A stretch of DNA of 64,000 bases from a virus, in the IMG/VR virus record IMGVR_UViG_3300020052_000004, positions 62,001 through 126,000 of that record, one strand, 5' to 3'. The notes under the pieces are model-generated. The model was not told the DNA's origin, did no database searches, and saw only the letters and a program-made list of their open reading frames with translations. Positions 20,951 through 28,592 of this stretch are shown here, one piece after another. A program made the translations under genes and the position numbers. The first letter of the stretch is position 1, and every line of letters begins with the position of its first letter.

Positions 20951-21214
20951 ATGACTGAATTCGAATCAAAGTGCTATGGTATGTCAGAAGCCGATATCCG
21001 CGAAGAGTACATGGAATCGATCACTGCTAAGTGCGGTGGCTTGGAAATGGTCGTTATGAGCATTTTGTCAGATGCTCAAGAGATCTTGGCTTTCCAAAGT
21101 CCTGATGGTTGGTTGAAGCCGGTAAGTCCTCGCGACGCTGACACGGCTCGCAAGCAGATGAACATTGCTAAGTTCATCCTCTCTGAAATGATCAAATCTA
21201 AGGTGGCTGCATAG
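20951..21214 (+). CDS. Conserved small phage protein
   Basis: I read 87 residues from the ATG at 20951, with AGGA upstream; the longer frame starts inside P6. It contains ESITAKCGGLEMVVMSILSDAQE and a C-terminal ADTARKQMNIAKFILSEM helix, a pattern I recall in many phage hypothetical proteins (MGLxMSxLSDAQE). Probably helical; the function is unknown. Confidence 0.6.
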   Translation: MTEFESKCYGMSEADIREEYMESITAKCGGLEMVVMSILSDAQEILAFQSPDGWLKPVSPRDADTARKQMNIAKFILSEMIKSKVAA

Positions 21215-21243
21215 TGTACAAGAATTCGATATTTTGGTATAAT
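21215..21243 (+). promoter_or_regulatory. Promoter P7 (TGTACA-N17-TATAAT)
   Basis: TGTACA at 21215-21220, overlapping the end of the previous gene, and TATAAT at 21238-21243. The region from TGTACA through AGGACAAAATAATG is nearly identical to that at P6, including the ribosome site of the following gene. Confidence 0.75.
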
Positions 21244-21273
21244 AGTACTGTACTGACCAAATAGGACAAAATA

Positions 21274-21465
21274 ATGTCAAACGAAACAACCCACACTTTC
21301 GATGTCTCTTACGATTGCCCACTTCAAATTTTCCTTCAATTCCTCCACGACAACAATCTAAAATTGGAATCTTTCATCCCAATGGGTCCAGGGGGCGGAA
21401 ATCCCGAAATTACCGTTTCCGGATCTTTCGATCAAATTCAATCAATACGTTCTTTCAAATTTTGA
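21274..21465 (+). CDS. Small hypothetical protein
   Basis: A 63-residue protein with its own promoter P7 and a ribosome site AGGACA. It contains a Gly-rich turn (MGPGGGNPEITVSG) between beta segments. It may be a small regulatory or inhibitor protein made early, but this is only suggested by the promoter. Confidence 0.5.
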   Translation: MSNETTHTFDVSYDCPLQIFLQFLHDNNLKLESFIPMGPGGGNPEITVSGSFDQIQSIRSFKF

Positions 21466-21495
21466 TTGACTTTCACTAAAAAAAGAAACTATATT

Positions 21496-21651
21496 ATGTA
21501 CGAAGTAACTATTAAAACAAATACCGGTGAATTGAATTTGATTGCACGTTCGCATACTGCAATTAATAATTTAATGGACATGTTTAAAGGTTGTGAGATT
21601 GATATTAAAGCAATCTCTGCAGTTGAAGTTAATACTACAATGGAACAGTAA
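21496..21651 (+). CDS. Small hypothetical protein
   Basis: A 51-residue protein read from the ATG at 21496 (MYEVTIKTNTGELNLIARSHTA...); an in-frame TTG at 21466 directly after the previous stop is an alternative. A small beta-alpha protein, family unknown. Its stop TAA overlaps the next ATG. Confidence 0.5.
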   Translation: MYEVTIKTNTGELNLIARSHTAINNLMDMFKGCEIDIKAISAVEVNTTMEQ

Positions 21652-21785
21652 TGGTAATACTCATTTATTCATTAGCCATCATTTTTTCTATTATTGGCGC
21701 AATTACAAATGATCCATCGCCAATATTGGCTGCATTTATCATGATCGCGCTCGTATCAATAAACGATTGGATATTTAAAAAATGA
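21651..21785 (+). CDS. Small membrane protein
   Basis: A 44-residue protein with two hydrophobic stretches (about 3-17 and 25-41) separated by NDPSP, a helical hairpin. It overlaps both neighbours (TAATG and ATGA), typical of coupled phage genes. The function is unknown. Confidence 0.5.
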   Translation: MVILIYSLAIIFSIIGAITNDPSPILAAFIMIALVSINDWIFKK

Positions 21786-22009
21786 AAGAGTTTAACGGTA
21801 AACTATACAATAATCGTCACGGCGGTCCGTTCGATCGTGGTTCAGCTGACAGTTGGTATAATCGTGGCGTTTATCCTCACTATTATCTTGGTGCTACATA
21901 TGACTCAGTTCGAATTGAAGAGGTCGATATGAGCGAGAAGGAAGTTGCTGACTATATGGCAGGTTATGAGTATAATGAACTGTATGGCGATAAAAAGGAA
22001 TACGTATGA
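21782..22009 (+). CDS. Conserved small phage protein (NRHGGPFDRG type)
   Basis: A 75-residue protein with the distinctive FNGKLYNNRHGGPFDRGSADSWY start, which I recall from small proteins in phages of many proteobacteria. The C-terminus is acidic and Tyr-rich. The function is unknown. It overlaps both neighbours by 4 bases. Confidence 0.6.
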   Translation: MKEFNGKLYNNRHGGPFDRGSADSWYNRGVYPHYYLGATYDSVRIEEVDMSEKEVADYMAGYEYNELYGDKKEYV

Positions 22010-22281
22010 AAAAATCAGAAAAGTCATCAACTGGCGGTAAAATTGTTTATATTGAAACCGGCCTAATTCATATTCCGCACTCAGGTGCTTACTCCGGCCG
22101 TGCGGCTGAGGAAGGCGTCGAAGTTAAGGCATATGACGCACCAAAGCGTGGTCGTGGCCGTCCTCGTCTAGACTCGTATGCAAAATACGATTTTAGTGCT
22201 TTTACTACTGACGTGAAGGTTCCTACATGGAAAGGCCAATCGCGTGTTTACGTAAAGTTGACTGATGATGATCACGCATAA
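22006..22281 (+). CDS. Small basic protein with AT-hook-like motif
   Basis: A 91-residue protein with PKRGRGRPRLD (about 45-55), an AT-hook-like minor-groove binding word. The rest is mixed beta. DNA contact is possible. It overlaps neighbours by 4 and 17 bases. Confidence 0.55.
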   Translation: MKKSEKSSTGGKIVYIETGLIHIPHSGAYSGRAAEEGVEVKAYDAPKRGRGRPRLDSYAKYDFSAFTTDVKVPTWKGQSRVYVKLTDDDHA

Positions 22282-22672
22282 TCCAACGACGGATGTCGAA
22301 GCCGTAATTAAACATTACGGGAATAAAGACGGCGTAAATATCAAGTATTGTTGTACTACAGAGCTTAATGTAAGCGATCAGGTATTTGATATTTTTTATA
22401 GGGAGACGCCACATCCTGAATTCGGTAATAGGTATTTCGGTTTACACGTCACGCCTTCTAAAGCTGTCTACATAACTAATGCTGATATTGTGGAAAGCTT
22501 TGATTTTGGGATGATTAAAGATGCAAAAGGAAACTATCATTATAGTAGATCTCATCACGACTTTGTTACTATAGATCGAAGCATGGTTGATGGTGGTAGA
22601 AAGTATATTCGATCTGGAGGTAGATTGACTTATTTTAAGTTAATTAATGGAATTTTGGAGAAATCAGAATGA
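22265..22672 (+). CDS. Conserved phage protein, unknown function
   Basis: A 135-residue protein containing EFGNRYFGLHVTP near residue 52 and YSRSHHDFVT near 92. I recall similar sequences in phage hypothetical proteins. Two ATGs stand in a row and either could start. No catalytic motif is clear. It overlaps the next gene by 4 bases. Confidence 0.55.
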   Translation: MMITHNPTTDVEAVIKHYGNKDGVNIKYCCTTELNVSDQVFDIFYRETPHPEFGNRYFGLHVTPSKAVYITNADIVESFDFGMIKDAKGNYHYSRSHHDFVTIDRSMVDGGRKYIRSGGRLTYFKLINGILEKSE

Positions 22673-23109
22673 AAAAACTAATCTTTACGACATTATTAAT
22701 TAGTACAGCCGCTGTCGCACAGGCCCAAGAAATATTGGACCACTATCGCACAGTCACGCGACGAGTTCCTAATACTCAACTAGTTTGTCAGCAAGTAAGC
22801 GTCCCAGTTTACGGTCATACGTCAGAGCCTGGTCCGGGAGGCATGATACTAGGTGCAATCGTAGGTAATGCAATTGGTCGTGCTGCGGGAGTGAGTGGAG
22901 GTCAGACTGCTGGAACTATTATCGGCGGTATTGCTGGCAATGAAATATCTCGTGGGCAACAACGTGCACGAGTTACTGAATACCGCACTGAAGAACGTTG
23001 CACGAATCAAACTACGTACAGCATAGTTAGTGAGGAAGTATACTCCCATTCAACTATCACGTTTACTGATAGAGATGGCCGTCGACGTATTGCACGATTT
23101 AACCGTTAA
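22669..23109 (+). CDS. Secreted glycine-zipper protein
   Basis: A 146-residue protein with a signal peptide (about 1-19, ending AQA). Two glycine-zipper segments (about 56-75 GGMILGAIVGNAIGRAAG and 78-93) resemble 17-kDa antigen/OmpA-like 2-TM glycine zippers that insert in membranes. The C-terminal part is beta-rich with cysteines. Such proteins occur in cyanophages and in proteobacterial envelopes. It likely acts in the host envelope, possibly at lysis or in exclusion. Confidence 0.7.
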   Translation: MKKLIFTTLLISTAAVAQAQEILDHYRTVTRRVPNTQLVCQQVSVPVYGHTSEPGPGGMILGAIVGNAIGRAAGVSGGQTAGTIIGGIAGNEISRGQQRARVTEYRTEERCTNQTTYSIVSEEVYSHSTITFTDRDGRRRIARFNR

Positions 23110-23121
23110 TAAGGAAATATT

Positions 23122-23298
23122 ATGTCAGACTTCGAAACACATGAAATTGGAACCGCAACTGAGTTGCGTCTATCACGCGCTTTGGCGAGAGAGATTGAAT
23201 CGACAATACAACAATATGGTTTAGTGATTCCTGGAAACGTGTTACAATGTTATTATGCATTAATGAATCACTACGCCAAGGCGTTACAAAATGCGTAA
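23122..23298 (+). CDS. Small conserved phage protein
   Basis: A 58-residue protein (MSDFETHEIGTATELRLSRALAREI...) with AAGGAAA before the ATG. The HEIGTATELRLSRAL word is familiar from small proteins of many tailed phages (recalled). Helical; the function is unknown. It overlaps the next gene by 8 bases. Confidence 0.55.
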   Translation: MSDFETHEIGTATELRLSRALAREIESTIQQYGLVIPGNVLQCYYALMNHYAKALQNA

Positions 23299-23452
23299 CT
23301 TAGTAATTTGCCGTATAATTAAAATCCTGAAAGAATATCCAGATCTGGATACAGAGGTTTCTATGCAATACGGTAATATTAATTCTTTATCAAATATAGA
23401 GCTACTAAATCTCTATGAATCGTTATTATGTGAGGATGATTATGAAAATTAA
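23291..23452 (+). CDS. Small hypothetical protein
   Basis: A 53-residue protein (MRNLVICRIIKILKEYPDL...) with an acidic C-terminal half. The start overlaps the upstream stop by 8 bases and its end overlaps the next start by 11, consistent with coupled translation. No family recognised. Confidence 0.45.
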   Translation: MRNLVICRIIKILKEYPDLDTEVSMQYGNINSLSNIELLNLYESLLCEDDYEN

Positions 23453-23669
23453 ATCTATTGGTGGTATGATAAGTGTATTTGTTATAGCTGTTGTATTGTA
23501 TATAATTTTTGCATTGATCATGGGTGCTGTTGTGGCTATGTTGTGGAATGTCTCCATTGCTGTCGCCGTTTCTGGAATCGCAGAACTAACCTGGGCACAA
23601 GGAGCTGCAATTCTTATCCTATGCAATCTTCTATTCAATTCTTCAGCAGCAGCATTCAATAAAAAGTAA
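23442..23669 (+). CDS. Two-helix membrane protein
   Basis: I read 75 residues from the ATG at 23442 with GAGG about 7 bases upstream. Two hydrophobic helices (about 10-34 and 52-68) with a Trp-containing loop between. The size and topology would suit a holin or antiholin, but nothing else supports this. Its stop is 18 bases before the HAD gene. Confidence 0.55.
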   Translation: MKIKSIGGMISVFVIAVVLYIIFALIMGAVVAMLWNVSIAVAVSGIAELTWAQGAAILILCNLLFNSSAAAFNKK

Positions 23670-23675
23670 CTGTGG

Positions 23676-23681
23676 TATAAT
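23676..23681 (+). promoter_or_regulatory. -10 element TATAAT, leaderless layout
   Basis: TATAAT with extended TGG, six bases before the ATG at 23688 and with no ribosome site between. There is no TGTACA at -35. A transcript would start at the start codon. Confidence 0.5.
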
Positions 23682-23687
23682 AGGTCT

Positions 23688-24230
23688 ATGAAAATCTACT
23701 TAGATATGGACGGAGTACTGGCTGACTTTGAAAGCCGGTTTGAAAAGATGTTCGGCAAGCGTCCTGAAAACAAAGCCGATAAGCTTGATCACTTCAACAA
23801 GAACTGGAAGCAGTTTGTAAATACCGCCCAATTCATGGACCTAGATCTTATGCCAGGTGCATTAGAACTAATTCAAGAATGTAAATCTTTGAATGTTCCG
23901 ATCGAGATACTATCATCAACAAGTAACATAGATGACCACCGGGCAGTTAGTTGTCAAAAAGCTTTTTGGCTTGGACGCAATAACATTGCTTTCAAAAGTA
24001 ATTTTGTGCCCGGTGGTGATAAAAAGGCTGAGTTTGCTGCACCATGGAATATATTGATTGACGATTCTACGTATGTGACGGAGTTGTATAGAGCTGCTGG
24101 CGGAACTACTATATTACACACCGATTTAAATACAACAGTTAAAAAGTTACACGAACTGCATTTGGAATGGAATTCACATGAACATTTTTTATCTACACCA
24201 ATCACCGCGCGAATGCGCAGAACAACATAA
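23688..24230 (+). CDS. HAD-family 5'(3')-deoxyribonucleotidase-like
   Basis: A 180-residue protein with HAD motif I YLDMDGVLADF (nucleophile D6, acid D8), motif II near LSSTS (about 78) and motif III/IV LIDDSTY near 125. The family (Nt5C type) removes the phosphate from deoxynucleoside monophosphates and occurs in many phages, where it adjusts nucleotide pools. It overlaps the next gene by 53 bases in another frame, so its last 18 residues may be expendable. Confidence 0.8.
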   Translation: MKIYLDMDGVLADFESRFEKMFGKRPENKADKLDHFNKNWKQFVNTAQFMDLDLMPGALELIQECKSLNVPIEILSSTSNIDDHRAVSCQKAFWLGRNNIAFKSNFVPGGDKKAEFAAPWNILIDDSTYVTELYRAAGGTTILHTDLNTTVKKLHELHLEWNSHEHFLSTPITARMRRTT

Positions 24231-24795
24231 TGACAAACATGTCGTTAAAATGATTTTAGAATATGCTCAACTTCTCTCTACCGCTCATCGTATTCTTGAT
24301 GGCACTCCTTCTGTGATTCTCAGTAACAAAGGACGACGCAAAACAGTTCATACTTTGCCTGATCATCGTGACGTTTTACTCTATAGTGCTACTCACGCAA
24401 ATCATCCGTCTGCTATTTGGGCAAGACAGTCAGATAAAAACTACGATTGGCTGTTTTCCTTATTCCAAGAATTGATGTCTGAGTATACTTACCGTTATGG
24501 TAAGGTCCACGCATCTTCTCGTTTAGAAATTGCACTATCTAGATTGCCAACCAATATTCCTCAAGCAGAATTTACCGGTCCTACTCCGGCGATGCCTGAT
24601 GAATATAAGGTATATGGTAATTCTATTGAGTCATATCACAATTACTACGTAGGATCTAAGCATGAAATGTCGCGATGGACTAACAGACCTATGCCAGAGT
24701 GGTTCGCTGAAGGTATAAATAAAAAGTACGATCATGATTGCTACATTTTTATGAAAAATAATCGTACAATATCAACCTCAACAATCCATATTTGA
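24178..24795 (+). CDS. Conserved phage protein (CDKHVVKMILE type)
   Basis: A 205-residue protein starting MNIFYLHQSPRECAEQHNDKHVVKMILEYAQLL. This start is strongly conserved in hypothetical proteins of many phages (recalled). Conserved His and Asp residues (His near 17 and 21, H/D near 62-65) could form a metal or catalytic site. It has been compared with pyrimidine-dimer glycosylases in some annotations; I cannot confirm that here. Confidence 0.6.
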   Translation: MNIFYLHQSPRECAEQHNDKHVVKMILEYAQLLSTAHRILDGTPSVILSNKGRRKTVHTLPDHRDVLLYSATHANHPSAIWARQSDKNYDWLFSLFQELMSEYTYRYGKVHASSRLEIALSRLPTNIPQAEFTGPTPAMPDEYKVYGNSIESYHNYYVGSKHEMSRWTNRPMPEWFAEGINKKYDHDCYIFMKNNRTISTSTIHI

Positions 24796-24797
24796 CT

Positions 24798-25028
24798 ATG
24801 CCTACATATAAATTTTATGATACTGTGACCAATGAAGAATTTGAGAAGTTCATGAGTATCTCATCACGAGACAAATACCTGAGCGAAAACCCACATATAG
24901 AATCTCGAATCAATGGTTCGCCCATGATCGGAGACCCAATTAGGTTAGGCCGGGGCGACGTCGGAGGATTTAAAGAAGTATTACAGAACATTCATCGAAG
25001 GAATCCAGGCAGCAAAATGGATATTTAA
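24798..25028 (+). CDS. FmdB-like small protein without zinc ribbon
   Basis: A 76-residue protein read from the ATG at 24798; the frame from TTG at 24792 is two codons longer. It begins MPTYKFYDTVTNEEFEKFMSIS, as in FmdB-type phage proteins, but lacks the CxxC pairs, so no zinc ribbon. The C-terminus has LGRGDVGGFKEVLQNIHRRNPGS. The function is unknown. Confidence 0.6.
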   Translation: MPTYKFYDTVTNEEFEKFMSISSRDKYLSENPHIESRINGSPMIGDPIRLGRGDVGGFKEVLQNIHRRNPGSKMDI

Positions 25029-25047
25029 ACGTAAATTAAGGATTTTC

Positions 25048-25815
25048 ATGGTAACAAAAAGAAAAACTACAGTTGATAGTGGAGCCGATGATGGCACCGC
25101 AAAGCCAAAAGTCAATCATAGTTTAAAAATTCGAATTGATGATCTTAAAACTTTTGAGCCATTGACCGATAATCAAAGGTTATTTTATGATGCTTATAAA
25201 CAAGGAGACTACTTTATTGCGTTACATGGAGTAGCTGGTACAGGTAAAACTTTTATTGCCCTTTATAAGGCATTGGAAGAAGTGTTGGATAAATCAAATC
25301 CATTTGATAAAATAATCATTGTACGTTCAGCTGTTCCATCAAGGGAAGTCGGTCATTTGCCAGGTGACCTAAATGAGAAAACTGAAATTTATCGCCAACC
25401 ATATCAACAGATTTGTACAACACTGTTTGGTCGTCCAGATGCATATCAGCGTCTAGAAGAACAAAAGCATATCGAATTTATTTCCACTTCGTTTATTCGC
25501 GGTATGAGTTTCGATGATGCAATCATTATTGTTGATGAGATGCAAAACTTAACGTACGAAGAAATTGATACAGTTATGACTCGAGTTGGTTACCGTTCCA
25601 AGATTATTTGGTGTGGAGACTATCGTCAGACTGACTTGAATAAAAAGAAAAATGACATGTCAGGCATTTTAAAGTTCTTTGATATTGCAATGCACATGAG
25701 AGCATTCACTAGAATTGAATTTACGCCTGCTGACATTGTGCGTAGTTCCTTGGTTAAGGACTACATTTTAGCTAAACTTAAATACGAAGACCACGTAGAA
25801 GGAGTACACGAATGA
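25048..25815 (+). CDS. phoH: PhoH-like ATPase
   Basis: A 255-residue protein. Walker A GVAGTGKT (61-68), Walker B IIIVDEMQN (159-167), the PhoH words GHLPGDLNEK (103-112) and WCGDYRQTDL near 192. PhoH proteins are RNA/ATP-binding helicase-like ATPases and a common auxiliary gene of marine phages; their role in infection is unsettled. AAGGATTTTC precedes the ATG. It overlaps the M15 peptidase gene by 4 bases. Confidence 0.93.
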   Translation: MVTKRKTTVDSGADDGTAKPKVNHSLKIRIDDLKTFEPLTDNQRLFYDAYKQGDYFIALHGVAGTGKTFIALYKALEEVLDKSNPFDKIIIVRSAVPSREVGHLPGDLNEKTEIYRQPYQQICTTLFGRPDAYQRLEEQKHIEFISTSFIRGMSFDDAIIIVDEMQNLTYEEIDTVMTRVGYRSKIIWCGDYRQTDLNKKKNDMSGILKFFDIAMHMRAFTRIEFTPADIVRSSLVKDYILAKLKYEDHVEGVHE

Positions 25816-26276
25816 AACTATCCCCAAATTTTTCCCTAGCGGAAATGACGAAGAGCGACACCGCCCTTCGTTTAGATATGGACAATACACCGGCCGATGA
25901 AGAAATCGCCAATATGACTGCGCTTGCAGAAAACGTCTTGCAAAAAGTGCGTGATCACTTTGGTAAAGGTGTTAAGGTCAATTCTGGATTCCGTCACCCC
26001 GATGTGAACGGTGCAGTTGGAGGTTCTAAGACTTCTGATCACTGTAAAGGTATGGCTGCTGATATTGAGATCCCAGGCGTTGCTAATGCCGATCTTGCTG
26101 AATGGATTGTTGAAAACTGCGACTTCCGTCAAGTGATCCTCGAGTTCTACACACCAGGTATTCCTGATTCTGGTTGGGTACATGTATCATATAATCCGGA
26201 TGATAATAAGAAGCAAGTGTTGACTGCCATGAAAGAAAATGGCAAAACTGTATATAAGACTGGATTGATTGCTTAA
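25812..26276 (+). CDS. M15 family D,D-carboxypeptidase-type endolysin
   Basis: A 154-residue protein with the M15A layout: NSGFRHPDVN (57-66), zinc ligands H77 and D84 (SDHCKGMAADIE) and H124 (GWVHVSY). It would cut peptide crosslinks in the cell wall. There is no signal peptide or wall-binding domain, so it needs a holin or acts as an endolysin after membrane failure. A second M15 domain forms the C-terminus of gp5 (40525-43227). Confidence 0.88.
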   Translation: MKLSPNFSLAEMTKSDTALRLDMDNTPADEEIANMTALAENVLQKVRDHFGKGVKVNSGFRHPDVNGAVGGSKTSDHCKGMAADIEIPGVANADLAEWIVENCDFRQVILEFYTPGIPDSGWVHVSYNPDDNKKQVLTAMKENGKTVYKTGLIA

Positions 26277-26929
26277 TGTTCACTCATATTTCCCATGATA
26301 TCGCTAAACTTAAACGTGTGGATTCCCCGGCTGGTAGAGTATATCAGACCCCGGAAGGTAAATCCTATCCATCCGTCACAGCCGTTACGGGACTTCATGG
26401 GAAACAAGCAATCCTCGAATGGAGGAAACGGGTCGGAGAAGAGGAAGCAAACCGAATCTCTGCCCGTGCTGCCAACAGAGGAACTCGTATACACACGCTC
26501 TGCGAAGATTATCTATCAAACAAAACCCCCGAAGTTTCAATGTTTGATTTAGAAGCGTATACTTCAATCCGAAAAGAGCTAGATAATATTGATAACATTC
26601 ATTGCCTCGAAACTAAGCTATATTCAGACTATCTCCAGGTTGCTGGAACAGTTGATTGTATTGCCGAATATAAAGGTAAAATGTCGGTGATCGACTTTAA
26701 GACTTCTAAGCGAGTTAAGTCTCGTGAAGATATTCATAATTATTTCATGCAAACTGCTGCTTATGCAGTAATGTTTGAAGAAAGAACTAAAATACCTGTC
26801 TCTAAGTTGATCGTCTTAATGGCAGTAGATGATGAGAAAGATCCAATAGTATTTGTTGAAAATAGAGATGATTGGATTAATGGATTCATCGATCTTAGAG
26901 AGGAATATAAATCATGGAAAAATATCTAA
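26276..26929 (+). CDS. RecB/Cas4-type PD-(D/E)XK exonuclease
   Basis: A 217-residue protein. Motifs: SVTAVTG (33-39), RGTRIH (69-73), E112, GTVDCIAEYKGKMSVIDFKTSK (D127, D140, K142) and QTAAYAV (159-165). The layout is that of the MGME1/RecB-like single-domain exonucleases found in T4-type cyanophages. It probably processes DNA ends in recombination or host DNA breakdown. It starts on the last base of the peptidase stop and overlaps the next gene by 16 bases. Confidence 0.85.
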   Translation: MFTHISHDIAKLKRVDSPAGRVYQTPEGKSYPSVTAVTGLHGKQAILEWRKRVGEEEANRISARAANRGTRIHTLCEDYLSNKTPEVSMFDLEAYTSIRKELDNIDNIHCLETKLYSDYLQVAGTVDCIAEYKGKMSVIDFKTSKRVKSREDIHNYFMQTAAYAVMFEERTKIPVSKLIVLMAVDDEKDPIVFVENRDDWINGFIDLREEYKSWKNI

Positions 26930-27246
26930 TAGGATTATTTGCTGCTTTCGCGTTAAGCTTTTCGCATGCAGCCAATGATGATATTAAAATTCTTAAGCAA
27001 GAGTCACAGTGCGCAACGTCAGAACTAGCACTGAGACTTTTAGATGAGTTTGAAGAATACGCGACTATCAAGGGTATGACCATTCGTAATGAAGGTGAGT
27101 ACTCTATGGTGATTTTTGTTAATCCAGAATCTGGTACCTGGACCATGCTCGAAAATCATTCTGACTATTACTGTATTATTGCTAGCGGAGAAAATTTCGG
27201 AATAAATATAGATGCTATTAACCCTTCTTTAGACCCGAAGTGGTAA
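26914..27246 (+). CDS. Secreted small protein
   Basis: A 110-residue protein with a signal peptide (1-19, ending SHA). The mature part has two cysteines (33 and near 88) likely to pair in the periplasm, and ends with NPSLDPKW. I recall exported phage proteins with this ending (SLDPxW). The role in the periplasm is unknown. Confidence 0.6.
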   Translation: MEKYLIGLFAAFALSFSHAANDDIKILKQESQCATSELALRLLDEFEEYATIKGMTIRNEGEYSMVIFVNPESGTWTMLENHSDYYCIIASGENFGINIDAINPSLDPKW

Positions 27247-27285
27247 TATGCAAATCGTGATATAATGAGAGGATATCTTATCATT

Positions 27286-27465
27286 ATGTTCAATGATTGG
27301 ATTAGGTATAATTCAATAGATGATGTAAGCACATTCGTTGCTCTTGCGGCGAATGCATTAAATCGTTCTCGAGAAGAAATACTTGAGTGCATAGAAGGAG
27401 AAATGGCTGATGAAAAAGCTAATAGTATCGATGGCGCTAATAATGGCAACTCTGACGAAGGCTGA
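27286..27465 (+). CDS. Small hypothetical protein
   Basis: A 59-residue protein read from the ATG at 27286, with GAGAGGA upstream. A TATAAT word at 27261-27266 precedes it. The helical middle (FVALAANALNRSREEILECIEGE) recalls a helix-turn-helix-like packing but no clear domain. Its last 56 bases overlap the SleB gene. Confidence 0.45.
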   Translation: MFNDWIRYNSIDDVSTFVALAANALNRSREEILECIEGEMADEKANSIDGANNGNSDEG

Positions 27466-27892
27466 AGCTTTACCAGAATTTCCACAGTACTCAGTATATA
27501 CTGAAGAAGATATTACCTGGTTGACCAAGAATATATATTTCGAGGCGGCAAATCAAGCTACTGCAGGAAGAATTGCAGTAATGATGGTAACTCTTAATAG
27601 GGTCTCTCACGATAGGTTTCCGGATAATATTAAAGACGTCGTCACACAAGGAGGCACTAGGTTAAATCGATGCCAATTCTCTTGGTATTGTGACGGTAAG
27701 TCTGATAAGGTTAGAGATTGGGAAGCATTCAACGAGATCAAAGTATTAGTATATACATATATGCAGATAGCTAGCAAAATGACTGATATTACTAGTGGTG
27801 CAATATATTACCATGCGACGTATGTAAACCCTAAATGGGCTTCAGAAAAGAAAAAGATAATCAGAATCGGTGACCACATATTTTACAAGTGA
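27410..27892 (+). CDS. SleB-type cell wall hydrolase
   Basis: A 160-residue protein with a signal peptide (about 1-20) and the Hydrolase_2/SleB core: LTKNIYFEAANQ (catalytic E45), GRIAVMMVTLNRV (53-65), CQFSWYCDG (88-96) and a GAIYYHATYVNPKW end. It is a lytic transglycosylase-type enzyme exported to the periplasm. Together with the M15 peptidase it gives two wall-cutting activities within 1.6 kb. AAGGAGAAA lies upstream. Confidence 0.82.
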   Translation: MKKLIVSMALIMATLTKAEALPEFPQYSVYTEEDITWLTKNIYFEAANQATAGRIAVMMVTLNRVSHDRFPDNIKDVVTQGGTRLNRCQFSWYCDGKSDKVRDWEAFNEIKVLVYTYMQIASKMTDITSGAIYYHATYVNPKWASEKKKIIRIGDHIFYK

Positions 27893-27899
27893 GGATTTT

Positions 27900-28577
27900 A
27901 TGAAAAAAACTGCGATGTCAGCTGAGGAAAAAACAGTATTTAATATGCTGAATACAGGTTATATACAACCAAAACCTATTGCACAATTCTACGAGTTGTA
28001 TATTACCGGCGATATTGAAGAGGCTTCCGCGTACATCCCATGGTTCGATATGATTCGTCATGCGGATGAGGGTGATGTTGTTAAGTTGTACATCAATTCG
28101 TATGGTGGTGATTTATTCACTGCGATTCAATTCTTGCGAGTACTATCCGAGACTAACGCGACAGTGATTGCTTCAGTAGAAGGTGCTTGTATGAGTGCCG
28201 CAACAATGATTTTCTTAGGATGTTCACAATTTGAAGTGACTCCTCATTCAGTCTTTATGTTCCATAATTACTCAGGTGGAACATTTGGTAAGGGTGGTGA
28301 GATGATCGATCAGTTGCAACATGAACGTAAATGGTCCGAAGGCCTTATGAATGAGATCTACCGCGATTTCTTGTCACCGGAAGAGATCCAGAACATGTTA
28401 AATAACCGTGATTACTGGATGGATGGTATTGAGGTAGCCAAACGGTTAACTCGAAGGAATGACATCCTGAACGGAAAAACGAAAGCTACTGAAGTGAAAG
28501 CTAAGGAAAAACGTAAACCTGCCACCAAAACCGCACCTAAACCTCCGGTTACACCAGTAGATAGTACTAAAAAGTAA
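27900..28577 (+). CDS. clpP: ClpP-like serine protease
   Basis: I read 225 residues from the ATG at 27900 with GAGGA before it. The ClpP/crotonase fold has INSYGGDLFTAIQF (65-78), the nucleophile S99 in EGACMSAATMIF and H122 in FMFHNYSGG. The triad looks complete. The C-terminus is a basic Pro/Lys linker. ClpP-type proteases are found in several T4-type phages; they may use the host ClpA/X or act alone. An operator O6 overlaps the stop codon. Confidence 0.82.
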   Translation: MKKTAMSAEEKTVFNMLNTGYIQPKPIAQFYELYITGDIEEASAYIPWFDMIRHADEGDVVKLYINSYGGDLFTAIQFLRVLSETNATVIASVEGACMSAATMIFLGCSQFEVTPHSVFMFHNYSGGTFGKGGEMIDQLQHERKWSEGLMNEIYRDFLSPEEIQNMLNNRDYWMDGIEVAKRLTRRNDILNGKTKATEVKAKEKRKPATKTAPKPPVTPVDSTKK

Positions 28578-28589
28578 TACTTTAGTACT
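28576..28589. promoter_or_regulatory. Operator-like near-palindrome O6
   Basis: An exact AATACTTTAGTACT starting in the clpP stop codon, followed by ATA and then TGTACA, the same arrangement as at O1. Confidence 0.6.
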
Positions 28590-28592
28590 ATA

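Noticed and set aside
24714-24721. TATAAATA inside a coding region
   Set aside because: Lies in the 3' part of a gene in an early-type cluster; probably chance in AT-rich DNA. The same holds for 10339, 51878 and 58852.
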